64,000 nt of DNA, from assembly GCA_017394805.1 (NCBI GenBank), contig JAFPXC010000013.1, positions 62,001-126,000 of the forward strand. The letters are read 5' to 3'. Numbering within the stretch: position 1 is the first letter of the stretch; each line of letters opens with the position of its first letter. The DNA comes from Clostridia bacterium (lineage in GTDB: Bacteria; Bacillota; Clostridia; Christensenellales; CAG-1252). This document shows, one piece after another, positions 42,519-51,643 of the stretch. The notes beneath the pieces were generated by a model. The model worked only from the letters and a program-made list of their open reading frames with translations. It searched no databases and was not told where the DNA came from. A program made the position numbers and the translations under genes.

Positions 42519-43814
42519 ATGAGTGTTATCGACAAATTGAAAGAGAAGAGAGAAAAACGCAGAGACGCCAACTATATCTCCGTCAAGGAATCCGCGCGTA
42601 TCACCCGTGAGAACCGCAAGATCACCCGCGCGATGGAGAAGGAGCACAATCGCAAGAACGTGCCCGAGTCCGAGTACCTCTCCGAGATGAAAGATCCCCA
42701 AAACGTGGTGGAGTTCGACGACGTGCACACCTACTTCTTCACCTCGGTCGGTACGGTCAAAGCCGTCAACGGCGTCAGTTTCAACGTGCCCAAGGGTAAG
42801 ACCGTGGGCGTGGTGGGCGAGTCGGGTTGCGGCAAGTCCGTCACCAGCCTGTCCTTGATGCAGTTGGTGCAGCGCCCCGCCGGTCAGACCGTGTCGGGCG
42901 AGATTCGTTTCCACGACGGCGACAAGGTCTACAACGTGGTCAAAACCCCCACCAAGGTGATGGAGAAGTTGCGCGGCAACAAGATGAGTATGATCTTCCA
43001 AGAGCCTATGACCAGTTTGAACCCCGTGTTCAAGATCGGCGACCAATTGGAAGAAGTGCTGGAGTTGCACGACAATATCTACACCAAAGAGGAAGAGCGC
43101 GCCCATCGCAAGGCCAAGAAAGAGTTTTTGGCCTCCCTCAGCACGGTGTCCAAAGAGGAGCGTTCCAAAGCGTTGGCCGAGCACGCGTTGGAGTTCGAGA
43201 CCAACAAGGAGCGCAACAAGCGCAAGGCCATCGAATTGTTGGAATTGGTGGGCATCGCCAACTCCAAGGGCGTTTATAAGATGTATCCCCACGAGTTGTC
43301 GGGCGGTATGCGTCAGCGCGTTATGATCGCTATGGCTTTGGCCTGCAACCCCAATTTGATCATCGCCGACGAGCCGACCACGGCTTTGGACGTCACCATT
43401 CAGGCGCAGATATTGGAACTATTGCGCAACATCAAGGAGAAGTTGGGCACGTCCATTATGCTCATCACGCACGACTTGGGCGTCATTGCCGAAATGGCCG
43501 ATTACGTGGTCGTTATGTATTCGGGCAAAGTGGTCGAAAAGGGCACCGCCGAAGACATCTTCGAGAATCCCTGCCATCCCTACACCTTGGGCTTGATGCA
43601 TTCCAAACCCGTCGTAGGTGTCAAGATCGACCGCTTGTACAACATTCCCGGCAACGTACCCAACCCCGTCAATATGCCCGACTACTGCTATTTCCGCGAT
43701 CGTTGCGATTATCGTTGCGACCGTTGCGACGGGCAATATCCCGAGTTGGTGGAGGTATCGAAGGGTCACTTCGTAGCCTGCTACCGCGATATGGAGGGCA
43801 AAGATGAAGAGTGA
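42519..43814 (+). CDS. oppD: Oligopeptide ABC transporter ATPase OppD with extra charged segments
   Basis: 431 residues. Walker A GESGCGKS (~100-107), Q-loop FQEPMTSLNP, signature ELSGGMRQR (~259), Walker B LIIADEPTTALD and switch His in LITHDLG are intact. The C-terminal oligo-HPY region carries a Cys-rich run (CYFRDRCDYRCDRCD). Unusual are a ~62-residue Arg/Lys-rich N-terminal extension and a ~45-residue charged insertion (~188-232) in the helical domain. Overlaps oppF by 11 nt. Confidence 0.92.
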   Translation: MSVIDKLKEKREKRRDANYISVKESARITRENRKITRAMEKEHNRKNVPESEYLSEMKDPQNVVEFDDVHTYFFTSVGTVKAVNGVSFNVPKGKTVGVVGESGCGKSVTSLSLMQLVQRPAGQTVSGEIRFHDGDKVYNVVKTPTKVMEKLRGNKMSMIFQEPMTSLNPVFKIGDQLEEVLELHDNIYTKEEERAHRKAKKEFLASLSTVSKEERSKALAEHALEFETNKERNKRKAIELLELVGIANSKGVYKMYPHELSGGMRQRVMIAMALACNPNLIIADEPTTALDVTIQAQILELLRNIKEKLGTSIMLITHDLGVIAEMADYVVVMYSGKVVEKGTAEDIFENPCHPYTLGLMHSKPVVGVKIDRLYNIPGNVPNPVNMPDYCYFRDRCDYRCDRCDGQYPELVEVSKGHFVACYRDMEGKDEE

Positions 43815-45072
43815 TTTTGAAAACAACGTAACGCAAGAGATTCCCAACGAAGAAGTCTTCAACGAGGAAGCCCTCAACGAGCAAGAGGTCCTCAACGAGA
43901 AAGGCGTCGTGGACGTCGCCGAAGTCGAAGAGGAAGTCAACGAGGCCGCCGAGGAAGAAAAGGCGGAAGAGCAGTCCGCACCCGCGGCCCCCGCTAAGAA
44001 TGGCTTTGCCAAGTTCGTCGACAAGGTGTTCCCCAAAGCGCCCAAGCTCAATCTGTCCGACGGCGAGCCCATCGAACACGATCCCGACAACTTGCTCGAG
44101 GTCAAAAACCTGTGCCAATACTTCCCCATCAAAGCGGGGTTCTTCAAACATACCGTGGGCTACGTGCGCGCGGTGGACGGCATCACGTTCAATATCAAGC
44201 GCGGTACCACCATGGGCTTGGTGGGTGAGTCGGGCTGCGGCAAGACCACGACCGGCCGTACCATTCTGCGCTTGTACAAGAAGACGGCGGGACAGGTTTT
44301 ATTCGACGGCAAGGAGATCTTTTCCATGTCCAAGCGCGAGCTCAGGCATTTCCGTCCCAAGATCCAAATCGTCTTCCAGGACCCCTATTCGAGTTTGTCG
44401 CCCCGTCTGCCCGTCGCCGAGATTATCGGCGAGGCCGTGCGCGAGCACAAAATAGTGCCCAAGGAGCAATACGAAGAGTATATCACCAAGATCATGCGCG
44501 ACTGCGGCTTGCCCGAGTATTACAAAGAGCGCTATCCGCACGAGTTTTCGGGCGGCCAACGCCAACGTATCTGTATCGCGCGCGCCTTGGCGTTGAATCC
44601 TCAATTCATCGTTTGCGACGAGCCCGTGTCCGCTCTGGACGTGAGTATTCAGGCGCAGATCATCAACCTGTTCAAGGATTTGCAGAAGGAATACGGTTTG
44701 ACCTACCTGTTCATCTCGCACGACCTCTCGGTCGTCGAGCATATTTCGGACACGGTCGGCGTCATGTACTTGGGCGACTTGGTCGAGTACGCCGAGACGG
44801 ACGAGTTGTTCGCCCATCCCGCGCACCCCTACACGCAGGCCTTGTTCAGCGCCATTCCCATTCCCGATCCCAAGAGCAAGATGAACCGCATCATTCTCGA
44901 GGGTTCCATTCCTTCCCCCGCCAATCCTCCCAAGGGTTGTAAATTCCATACGCGTTGCAGCAAATGTATGGAAGTGTGCAAGAAGGTCGCGCCTCCCACC
45001 GTGGACTTGGGCAACGGGCACTACGTGAAGTGCCACTTGTTCGCTGAGCACGCGGGTACGGACGCCGAATAA
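43804..45072 (+). CDS. oppF: Oligopeptide ABC transporter ATPase OppF with acidic N-terminal extension
   Basis: 422 residues. The first ~95 are extremely acidic (Glu/Asn/Val repeats, then Ala/Pro) and precede the ABC domain, which starts at LLEVKNLCQYFPI. Walker A GESGCGKTT, signature EFSGGQRQR, Walker B FIVCDEPVSALD and switch His in ISHDLS are present; the C-terminal oligo-HPY Cys residues follow. The acidic tail of OppF and the basic N-terminus of OppD might pair electrostatically, an inference only. Confidence 0.92.
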   Translation: MKSDFENNVTQEIPNEEVFNEEALNEQEVLNEKGVVDVAEVEEEVNEAAEEEKAEEQSAPAAPAKNGFAKFVDKVFPKAPKLNLSDGEPIEHDPDNLLEVKNLCQYFPIKAGFFKHTVGYVRAVDGITFNIKRGTTMGLVGESGCGKTTTGRTILRLYKKTAGQVLFDGKEIFSMSKRELRHFRPKIQIVFQDPYSSLSPRLPVAEIIGEAVREHKIVPKEQYEEYITKIMRDCGLPEYYKERYPHEFSGGQRQRICIARALALNPQFIVCDEPVSALDVSIQAQIINLFKDLQKEYGLTYLFISHDLSVVEHISDTVGVMYLGDLVEYAETDELFAHPAHPYTQALFSAIPIPDPKSKMNRIILEGSIPSPANPPKGCKFHTRCSKCMEVCKKVAPPTVDLGNGHYVKCHLFAEHAGTDAE

Positions 45073-45075
45073 GGT

Positions 45076-45381
45076 ATGGCGAAAGAGCGCAAACGCAAAC
45101 AATACGACGATGATGACGGTCGTGTGATAGCCCCGATGAACGTAGACGGGATGCCGTGGCACGACCGCCACCTCATCGTGGACAAGGTTTTGGGCGACGA
45201 CGGCAAGGCCCAAGAAGACGATTTCGACTACAATTCCCTTTCCAAAGAGGAAAAGAAGGCCTATCGCAAGGAGACCAACGCCATCATTCGCGGCGTGATA
45301 CGCCAATTTTTGCCCTATCTGTTGCTCTTCGTGGGCGCGGGGGCGGTGGTCGTGCTCATTCTGTGGGCGGTGTGGCGCTAA
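45076..45381 (+). CDS. Small single-pass membrane protein at the end of the opp operon
   Basis: 101 residues. A charged N-terminal ~70 residues (KERKRKQYDDDDGR; LSKEEKKAYRKE) and one C-terminal membrane helix (LPYLLLFVGAGAVVVLILWAVW). It begins 3 nt after oppF, so it is co-transcribed. No family was recognised; a small partner of the transporter is possible. Confidence 0.65.
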   Translation: MAKERKRKQYDDDDGRVIAPMNVDGMPWHDRHLIVDKVLGDDGKAQEDDFDYNSLSKEEKKAYRKETNAIIRGVIRQFLPYLLLFVGAGAVVVLILWAVWR

Positions 45382-45504
45382 TGCGGGCGCAAGTCTTATA
45401 CGACTTGTCTCGCGCATTCCGTCCATTTTTGCGGCAAGTATACGCCGCTGTCCACGCGATACGATAGAAGCGGAGCGCCCCCTATATAAAACGTCGTAAA
45501 AACA

Positions 45505-45541
45505 AGAGCGGCTCGTCCCGATGGACGGACCGCTTTTTTTC
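45505..45541 (+). terminator. Terminator of the opp operon
   Basis: Stem AGCGGCTCGTCC / GGACGGACCGCT with one imperfect step, then eight T. Confidence 0.85.
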
Positions 45542-45563
45542 CCAAACCACTGCGACAAAACGC

Positions 45564-45592
45564 TATCTTTTTATGCGGAAATATGGTATACT
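45564..45592 (+). promoter_or_regulatory. Possible promoter of the suf genes
   Basis: TATCTT, 17-nt spacer, TATACT. The -10 box is good, the -35 box poor. Confidence 0.4.
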
Positions 45593-45632
45593 GTGTATGA
45601 TTTGAGCGAAACTCACTAAGAGGTGTATATAT

Positions 45633-46349
45633 ATGCTGGAATTACGAAATATCGTGTTTGAAGTGCAAACGGAAGAGGGCGTCAAGCGTATCATCGACGA
45701 CGTCAGTCTCGTGTTGTCCGAGCGCTTCGTCGCCTTCACGGGGCCCAACGGCGGCGGCAAGTCCACCTTGGCCAAGTTGATTATGGGCCTGTATCGTCCT
45801 ACGTCGGGGCGCATTATCTTCAACGGTACCGATATCACCGATCTGTCCGTCACCGAGCGCGCCCAAATGGGCATTTGCTACGGCTTCCAACAACCCGTTC
45901 GGTTCAAGGGCATCACCGTACACGACCTCTTGAACGTGGCCGCGGGGCGCACGCTCACGGTGTCCGAGGCGTGCAATTATCTCGCAGAGGTCGGCCTCTG
46001 CGCCAAGGAATATATCAACCGCGAAATCGACGCCAAGTTGTCGGGCGGCGAACTCAAACGCATCGAGATAGCCACCGTCACCGCTCGCAGCGCCGCGTTT
46101 ACCGTGTTTGACGAGCCCGAGGCGGGCATCGACTTGTGGAGTTTCACCAATCTCATCAAAGTATTCGAGGATATGTACGCCAAAATCAAAGGCTCTATGC
46201 TCATCATTTCGCACCAGGAGCGCATTCTCAATATCGCCGACCGCATCATCGTGCTGGCCTCCGGTAGGATAGAACACGACGGCACCAAAGAAGAGGTGCT
46301 GCCCAAATTGCTCACCACGACCTATTGCGATAGGCTCAAACGGGCGTAG
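45633..46349 (+). CDS. sufC: Fe-S cluster assembly ATPase SufC
   Basis: 238 residues. Walker A GPNGGGKST, Q-loop YGFQQPVRFKG, signature KLSGGELKRIE, Walker B FTVFDEPEAGID and switch His ISHQE match SufC. It powers the SufBC scaffold that builds Fe-S clusters, needed here for ferredoxin, oxidoreductase and aconitase. The next gene starts 9 nt downstream with its ribosome site overlapping the stop. Confidence 0.93.
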   Translation: MLELRNIVFEVQTEEGVKRIIDDVSLVLSERFVAFTGPNGGGKSTLAKLIMGLYRPTSGRIIFNGTDITDLSVTERAQMGICYGFQQPVRFKGITVHDLLNVAAGRTLTVSEACNYLAEVGLCAKEYINREIDAKLSGGELKRIEIATVTARSAAFTVFDEPEAGIDLWSFTNLIKVFEDMYAKIKGSMLIISHQERILNIADRIIVLASGRIEHDGTKEEVLPKLLTTTYCDRLKRA

Positions 46350-46358
46350 GAGGCGGCT

Positions 46359-47282
46359 ATGAAATTAGATCCTGTCAAAATGCAACTGTTGAAGACCATC
46401 GCCGATATCGAGTCCGTGCCCGAGGGCGCCTACAACGTCCGTGCGGACGGGGCGCTGGCGGGGCGCAACACCACCGCCAATATCGACATCGTCACCAAGA
46501 CGGACAAGCCCGGCATCGACATCATCGTCAAGGCGGGCACCAAGAACGAGCGCGTGGACATTCCCGTCGTACTCACCAAGACGGGGCTAAAGGACTTGGT
46601 GTACAACGATTTTTATATCGGCGAGGGCGCGGACGTAGTCATCGTCGCGGGTTGCGGCATTCACAACGACGGCTCCGAATTGTCCCAACACGACGGCATT
46701 CACACCTTCCACATAGCGAAGGGTGCGCACGCCAAGTATATCGAGAAGCACTACGGCGAGGGTGACGGTTCGGGTGAGCGCGTGCTCAACCCCACCACCG
46801 TCATTTATATCGACGAGGGCGGCAGTTTGGAGATGGACACCGTGCAGATCAAAGGGGTGGACAGCACCTATCGCCGCACCTCCGCCACGTTGCAAGCGGA
46901 CGCCAAGTTGCTTATCACCGAGAAGATCATGACGCACGGTCACCAAACGGCTACCACCGACTTCGACGTGGCGTTGAATGGCGACGGCAGTTCGGCGCAC
47001 GTCGTGTCGCGTTCGGTCGCCAAGGGCGAGTCGCACCAGACTTTCCTTTTGTCGGTGGACGGTAACGCTCGCTCGGTAGGGCATACCGAGTGCGACGCCA
47101 TCGTGCTGGATCACGGCACGGTGTCGGCCGTGCCCAAGGTCAACGCCAACAACGTGGACGCGCGTCTAGTGCACGAGGCCGCCATCGGCAAGATTGCGGG
47201 CGAGCAGTTGGACAAACTCATGACGTTGGGGCTTTCGGAGAGCCAGGCCGAAGAGATGATCATCAACGGTTTCTTGAAATAG
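46359..47282 (+). CDS. sufB: SufB/SufD-family Fe-S cluster scaffold protein
   Basis: 307 residues, much shorter than SufB of the full SUF system (~465) but containing its beta-helix core: VVIVAGCGIHNDG, a long run of strands, a TECDAIVLDHGTVSAVPKV segment, and the C-terminal EAAIGKIAGEQLDKLMTLGLSESQAEEMIINGFL that is diagnostic. With sufC it forms a two-gene set like the minimal SUF-type systems of anaerobes, without sufD, sufS or sufU in view. Confidence 0.9.
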   Translation: MKLDPVKMQLLKTIADIESVPEGAYNVRADGALAGRNTTANIDIVTKTDKPGIDIIVKAGTKNERVDIPVVLTKTGLKDLVYNDFYIGEGADVVIVAGCGIHNDGSELSQHDGIHTFHIAKGAHAKYIEKHYGEGDGSGERVLNPTTVIYIDEGGSLEMDTVQIKGVDSTYRRTSATLQADAKLLITEKIMTHGHQTATTDFDVALNGDGSSAHVVSRSVAKGESHQTFLLSVDGNARSVGHTECDAIVLDHGTVSAVPKVNANNVDARLVHEAAIGKIAGEQLDKLMTLGLSESQAEEMIINGFLK

Positions 47283-47344
47283 CGGCGTTTGCGCTACGAA
47301 GGAAATTGCGCCGGCGTAAAGCGATTTTGATACGGGAGAAGCGT

Positions 47345-47737
47345 ATGAGAAGAACGAGTATAATCCTAATTGCGACTTGCCTCGTGGTGTGCGTGCTGAC
47401 AGCCGCGTTGGTCGGCTGCTCGTCACAGGGCAAGTATTTGGTGACGATGTGCATATCCAAGCAAACGCCCACTTCTTTTTCGATGGAGTACGAGTCGTTC
47501 GACGGCTACCGCATCTACAAATTTACCTTGAAGAAGACCACCGAGGTCAATCTGCGCTTCGAGACGGTCAAAGGCAAGTTGAGTTGCCTTATCACGGACG
47601 AAGACGGCGAAGTAATGTACGACCAAGAGGACGTTGCTTCGGGCGGGTTCGGCGTCAACTACCCCAAGGGTACCTACACCGTGCGGTTGACCGCCGACCA
47701 CCATCAAGGCAGTTTCTCCTTCTATTGGGACGAATAG
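47345..47737 (+). CDS. Small lipoprotein of unknown function
   Basis: 130 residues with a lipobox LVGC (Cys25) after a hydrophobic signal. The mature part is a single predicted beta-sandwich (YRIYKFTLKKTTEVNLRFET; GFGVNYPKGTYTVRLTADHHQG), resembling the small pre-peptidase C-terminal type domains in outline. It starts 62 nt after sufB and may be co-transcribed. Confidence 0.7.
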   Translation: MRRTSIILIATCLVVCVLTAALVGCSSQGKYLVTMCISKQTPTSFSMEYESFDGYRIYKFTLKKTTEVNLRFETVKGKLSCLITDEDGEVMYDQEDVASGGFGVNYPKGTYTVRLTADHHQGSFSFYWDE

Positions 47738-47821
47738 CACCTGCGGCGTCATCACGCCATTTCTTCGAAGGCTATCCCAAAGAAAATACCGAAACGAGCA
47801 AAAAAATACCGAAACCAATAT

Positions 47822-47850
47822 GACCGACGCATTCCGCGTCGGTTTTTTTT
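47822..47850 (+). terminator. Terminator after the suf/lipoprotein genes
   Basis: Stem CCGACGC / GCGTCGG, loop ATTCC, eight T. Confidence 0.88.
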
Positions 47851-47854
47851 CGCA

Positions 47855-47883
47855 ACAAAAAACCGCACGAAATCGTGCGGTTG
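47855..47883 (-). terminator. Terminator of rplM-rpsI
   Basis: On the minus strand CCGCACGA / TCGTGCGG hairpin followed by a T run, ~20 nt after the rpsI stop. Confidence 0.88.
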
Positions 47884-47902
47884 ATTTTGTTTTCGCGTGC
47901 GC

Positions 47903-48322
47903 TTAACGCTTGCTGAATTGGGGCGCTTTACGGGCTTTCTTGAGGCCGTATTTCTTGCGCTCTTTCATACGAGGATCGCGGGTGAGGTAGCCTGCCGCTT
48001 TGATGGTAGACTTGAGCTCGGGTTGCGCCTCGACCAAGGCACGGGCGATGCCGTGACGGATAGCACCGGCTTGACCGTTGTAGCCGCCGCCCGACACGTT
48101 GACGTACACGTCGTAGGCGCCCAAGGTCTCGGTGAGGGTAAGGGGTTGACGCACGATGGACTTCACGATTTCCAAACCGCCGAAGTACTCGTCGATGGTC
48201 TTTTTGTTGATGATGATGGTGCCTTCGCCTTCGGGAATCAAGCGAACGCGAGCGACGGCGTGTTTTCTACGGCCGGTGCCCCAAAATTGAATTTTCTTTT
48301 TCGCGGTTTTCTTAGTAGCCAT
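47903..48322 (-). CDS. rpsI: 30S ribosomal protein S9
   Basis: 139 residues. The uS9 motifs [12 protein letters not shown] near the N-terminus, [20 protein letters not shown] in the middle and the basic C-terminus [18 protein letters not shown], which reaches the P site, are all present. Co-transcribed 14 nt downstream of rplM, the standard order. Confidence 0.98.
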   Translation of the reverse strand: MATKKTAKKKIQFWGTGRRKHAVARVRLIPEGEGTIIINKKTIDEYFGGLEIVKSIVRQPLTLTETLGAYDVYVNVSGGGYNGQAGAIRHGIARALVEAQPELKSTIKAAGYLTRDPRMKERKKYGLKKARKAPQFSKR

Positions 48323-48336
48323 AATTCACACCTCGC

Positions 48337-48786
48337 TTATTTGTTGTAGGACTTGGTCACCAACTCCAACACTTCGGGTTGTTGGGCTTGTTGCTTGTGC
48401 TCGGCGCCCTCGTAGACGAACAATTTCTTGAACATCTTGCGGCCCAACGCGTTCTTGGGCAACATACCTTTGACGGCTTGACGCACGGCGAAGCAGGGGT
48501 TTTGCTCCATCACGTCTTTGGCGGTCTTCTCTTTGAGGCCACCCACGTAGCCGGAGTGATGTCTATACATCTTTTGATTCAACTTGTCGCCCGTCAGCAC
48601 GACTTTGGCGCAGTTGATGATAATCACGTAATCGCCTGTATCCACGTTGGGAGTAAAGGTGGGCTTATTCTTGCCGCGCAACACGGCCGCCACTTGGCTG
48701 GCGACGCGACCCAAAGGTTGACCTTCGGCGTCCACGACGTACCACTTTCTCTCGACGGTAGCAGGTTTTGCCATATAAGTTTTCAT
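48337..48786 (-). CDS. rplM: 50S ribosomal protein L13
   Basis: 149 residues. uL13 landmarks: [45 protein letters not shown] and [17 protein letters not shown]. First gene of the rplM-rpsI operon with a GGAGG site and a ~110-nt leader. Confidence 0.98.
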   Translation of the reverse strand: MKTYMAKPATVERKWYVVDAEGQPLGRVASQVAAVLRGKNKPTFTPNVDTGDYVIIINCAKVVLTGDKLNQKMYRHHSGYVGGLKEKTAKDVMEQNPCFAVRQAVKGMLPKNALGRKMFKKLFVYEGAEHKQQAQQPEVLELVTKSYNK

Positions 48787-48896
48787 GGTAATCCTCCATC
48801 TGATTTTCTAACGTTAATATCCCAAGGCGACTTGGATAGCGACGCCTAATCCGACCTCCGCGAGGGGCTAATTCGCAGACTGCCCGATGATATTGC
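48787..48896 (-). promoter_or_regulatory. Probable L13 leader (autoregulatory 5' UTR)
   Basis: A ~110-nt leader between the promoter and rplM with pairing arms AGGCG / CGCCTT, a longer-range GCAATATC / GATATT pair and the palindrome CTAACGTTAG close to the ribosome site. Bacillota rplM operons often carry an L13-binding leader; identity here rests on position and structure, not on a covariance match. Confidence 0.5.
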
Positions 48897-48902
48897 CTAA
48901 CT

Positions 48903-48931
48903 ATAATACTATGTATTATCCACCTTGTCAA
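48903..48931 (-). promoter_or_regulatory. Promoter of rplM-rpsI
   Basis: On the minus strand TTGACA, 17-nt spacer, TATTAT. Confidence 0.8.
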
Positions 48932-48961
48932 GCAATTTTCACATACTTTTGCGGGGTATGC

Positions 48962-48990
48962 TTGATTTTATTCGTGATACATTGTATTAT
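48962..48990 (+). promoter_or_regulatory. Promoter of the PrsW-type protease gene
   Basis: TTGATT, 17-nt spacer, TATTAT; GGAGAGG follows before the ATG at 49008, giving a very short leader. Confidence 0.65.
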
Positions 48991-49007
48991 ATAGGAGAGG
49001 TATCGCT

Positions 49008-49850
49008 ATGTTCTACTTCTTGACACAACCCAACTTGGGCTACAACGCCATTCTCATCGTCGCCGCCGTCATACCCGCCGTGGCGCTGATGATTTTCGTC
49101 GCCAAGGCCGACAAATTGGAGAAAGAGAGCCCTCGGCTTTTGCGCAATCTCGTCTTTGCGGGCATTCTCTCCGCGCTTATCGCCTTGCTCGTCGAGCGCG
49201 TACTGTCCTTTATTCTCGACAAAACCGTCGCAGAAACTTCGCCGGCCTACAACGTCATTCTCTATTTCATCATCGTCGCGGGCGCAGAAGAAGGCGCCAA
49301 ATATCTGTTGATGTATCGCCGCACCTGGAAAAGCCCCGAGTTCAACTGCCAATACGACGGCGTGGTGTACGCCGTGTTCGTTTCGTTGGGCTTCGCCTTG
49401 TGGGAGAATATCAGTTACGTTCTGCACTTCGACGGGCTGTCCACCGCTTTGGTCCGCGCGGTCACGGCCATTCCCGGCCACGCGTGTTTCGGCGTCTTTA
49501 TGGGCATAGGCTACGGCATCGCCAAGCGCTACGACTATCTGGGCGACCGCAAGAAGAGCGTTTTGTTCCGCATTCTTTCGCTCGTCGTGCCCATGCTGTT
49601 GCACGGCACCTACGACTATCTCACCACGTTGACGGACCGGACGTACAGTTGGATATTCGTGGGGTTCGTCGTGTTGCTGTTCATCGTGTCCTTTATTCTC
49701 GTCAAGCGTACGTCCAAGCGCGACCGCTATATAGACGGCACGCCCGACGCGCCCGACGACAGCGCCTCGGCGGCCAACGTCACTTGGCGCGACAAGCGGC
49801 AAGGAGCGGACGATCCCTCTTCCGACGCGCCCGACGACTATTTCGACTGA
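49008..49850 (+). CDS. PrsW-family intramembrane metalloprotease
   Basis: 280 residues, about eight membrane segments. The conserved motifs are present: AGAEEGAKYLLMY (EExxK), ALWENISYV, PGHACFGVFMG and LLHGTYDYL, which supply the Glu/His metal ligands. PrsW of Bacillus cleaves an anti-sigma factor; other members are of unknown target. The last ~45 residues are an acidic, likely disordered tail. No sigma/anti-sigma pair is nearby. Confidence 0.88.
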   Translation: MFYFLTQPNLGYNAILIVAAVIPAVALMIFVAKADKLEKESPRLLRNLVFAGILSALIALLVERVLSFILDKTVAETSPAYNVILYFIIVAGAEEGAKYLLMYRRTWKSPEFNCQYDGVVYAVFVSLGFALWENISYVLHFDGLSTALVRAVTAIPGHACFGVFMGIGYGIAKRYDYLGDRKKSVLFRILSLVVPMLLHGTYDYLTTLTDRTYSWIFVGFVVLLFIVSFILVKRTSKRDRYIDGTPDAPDDSASAANVTWRDKRQGADDPSSDAPDDYFD

Positions 49851-49865
49851 TCGCTTTCGCGGTGC

Positions 49866-49916
49866 AAAAAACACGCTACGTAGGGGTGGTATTCGTGCCA
49901 AACGTCGTAGCGTGTT
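49866..49916 (-). terminator. Terminator of mgtE
   Basis: On the minus strand AACACGCTACG / CGTAGCGTGTT with a ~25-nt loop, followed by TTTTTT; begins ~30 nt after the mgtE stop. Confidence 0.8.
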
Positions 49917-49946
49917 CTTGTAAACGGTAATGAATCGCGTAAGAAA

Positions 49947-51617
49947 TTATCCCAGCATGGCGATTGCCAATCCGCAATAGAGTATTAGGCTCAACGCGTC
50001 CACGATGGTGGTGATGAAGGGGCTGGCCACCACGGCGGGGTCCAAGCGCACTTTTTTGGCGAGCATAGGCAGCATACAGCCCACGACTTTGGCGATGACC
50101 ACCGTGCACATCAACGCCAAGGACACCACGGCGCAGGTGAATACCGTGTAATCCTTGTAGCCGAAGATAAGGTTGTCCACGACCATCAATTTGCCAAAGC
50201 ACGCCACGGCTAAAGACGCGCCGAGAAGCACCGAAACGCGCGTCTCTTTCCACAGCACGCGCAAGCCGTCTTTGGTGGTCAGTTCGCCGAGCGCCAACGC
50301 GCGGATGACCGTGACCGAGGCTTGCGAGCCCGCGTTGCCGCCCGTGTCCATGATCATAGGCACGCAGGCGAACAGGACGGAGCTGATGATGGCCAATTTG
50401 TGCTCGTACTTGTTGAGGATCAATCCCGTGAAGGTGGCGGACACCATCAGGACCAAAAGCCACGGAATACGGTTGCGCCAAATGGCCCATACGCTCGTCT
50501 TGAGGTAGGGCTTGTCGCTCGGCTTGACGGCCGCCATCTTGGCGATATCCTCGGTGTTTTCCTCTTGCAGTACGTCGATGGCGTCGTCCACCGTGACGAT
50601 GCCCACCAAGCGCATTTCGTCGTCCACGACGGGAATGGCCAAGAAGCCGTATTCGGTCAGCAGTCTGGCCGTATATTCCCTGTCGTCCGTCGTGTGCGCG
50701 TAGACGGGATTCGTTTCCATTATGTCGCCCACTCGTTTTTGCTTGTCCGCGAGCAAGAGGTCCTTGGCGGTGACGATACCTGCAAGGTAGTTGTGGTCGT
50801 CCACGACGTAGCACGTGTAGATGGTCTCTTTGTCTATGGCGGTTTCGCGTATTTTGTCGTAGGCTTCGTCCACGGTCATTTGGGGGCGCAACGAAACGAA
50901 TTCCACCGTCATAATGCTCCCCGCGCTGTCCTTGGGATATTTCAAAATATCGTTGACGTAGGCGCGTGTTTCACTGTCGCTTTGCGCGAGGATGCGCTTG
51001 ACGACGTTGGCGGGCATTTCTTCCACGATGTCCACCACGTCGTCCACGAACAATTCGTCCATCACCGCGCGCAATTCCAGGTTGTTCAGCCGCTCGATCA
51101 ACGCCTCTTGCCGATCGCTGTCCAATTCGACGAATGTTTCGGCCGCCAGGTCTTTGGGCAGCAGGCGGAACAAAAGGGGCGTTTCGTAGTCCTCCAGCCC
51201 GTCGAAGACGTGGGCGATATCCACCGCGTTCATTTGGGCCAAAAGCGGCTTCAACGTGGAGAAATCGCGCGCGCGCAAAAGGGCCACTATGTCGTCGCTT
51301 TCGGCGATACGCAAGGCCGTGTCCGTGGGCAACTCGCGCAATAGGTCGGTGGTTTGGTCGGTGCTCATTTCGTCCAACACTTCGTCGAGTTCCCTGTCGT
51401 GCAAGCCTTCGAGGATTATTCGTTGCGTTTCTTTCCCCAAGAGGACCAATACGTCCGCCAAGAGCCCGCTGTCTATTTCCGAACACACGCCGACGAGTCG
51501 GTCGTGAGGCAGTTCGGAGAGTACGGCGGCAATTTGCTCGAGGGTTTTTTCCTCCAGCAAACGGGCCGCCGCTTCGTAATTGTCGGCCGCCAAATAATCA
51601 AATAAAATTTTGTCCAT
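49947..51617 (-). CDS. mgtE: Magnesium transporter MgtE with a duplicated N-domain
   Basis: 556 residues, ~100 more than usual. The N-terminal superhelical MgtE_N domain seems doubled (~1-105 and ~105-225, both with a DxxxLLRELP or DIVEEMP pattern). Two CBS domains follow (DAYDKIRETAIDKETIYTCYVVDD; LLTEYGFLAIPVVDDEMRLVGIVTVDDA), then five membrane helices with the MDTGGNAGSQ motif and the DPAVVASPFITTIVD pore segment. It imports Mg2+ and closes when intracellular Mg2+ is high. No ribosome site precedes the ATG at 51617; a short leader ORF with a strong one lies upstream. Confidence 0.95.
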   Translation of the reverse strand: MDKILFDYLAADNYEAAARLLEEKTLEQIAAVLSELPHDRLVGVCSEIDSGLLADVLVLLGKETQRIILEGLHDRELDEVLDEMSTDQTTDLLRELPTDTALRIAESDDIVALLRARDFSTLKPLLAQMNAVDIAHVFDGLEDYETPLLFRLLPKDLAAETFVELDSDRQEALIERLNNLELRAVMDELFVDDVVDIVEEMPANVVKRILAQSDSETRAYVNDILKYPKDSAGSIMTVEFVSLRPQMTVDEAYDKIRETAIDKETIYTCYVVDDHNYLAGIVTAKDLLLADKQKRVGDIMETNPVYAHTTDDREYTARLLTEYGFLAIPVVDDEMRLVGIVTVDDAIDVLQEENTEDIAKMAAVKPSDKPYLKTSVWAIWRNRIPWLLVLMVSATFTGLILNKYEHKLAIISSVLFACVPMIMDTGGNAGSQASVTVIRALALGELTTKDGLRVLWKETRVSVLLGASLAVACFGKLMVVDNLIFGYKDYTVFTCAVVSLALMCTVVIAKVVGCMLPMLAKKVRLDPAVVASPFITTIVDALSLILYCGLAIAMLG

Positions 51618-51643
51618 TGTGAAATGGAGTCAAAAGAGAAAAA

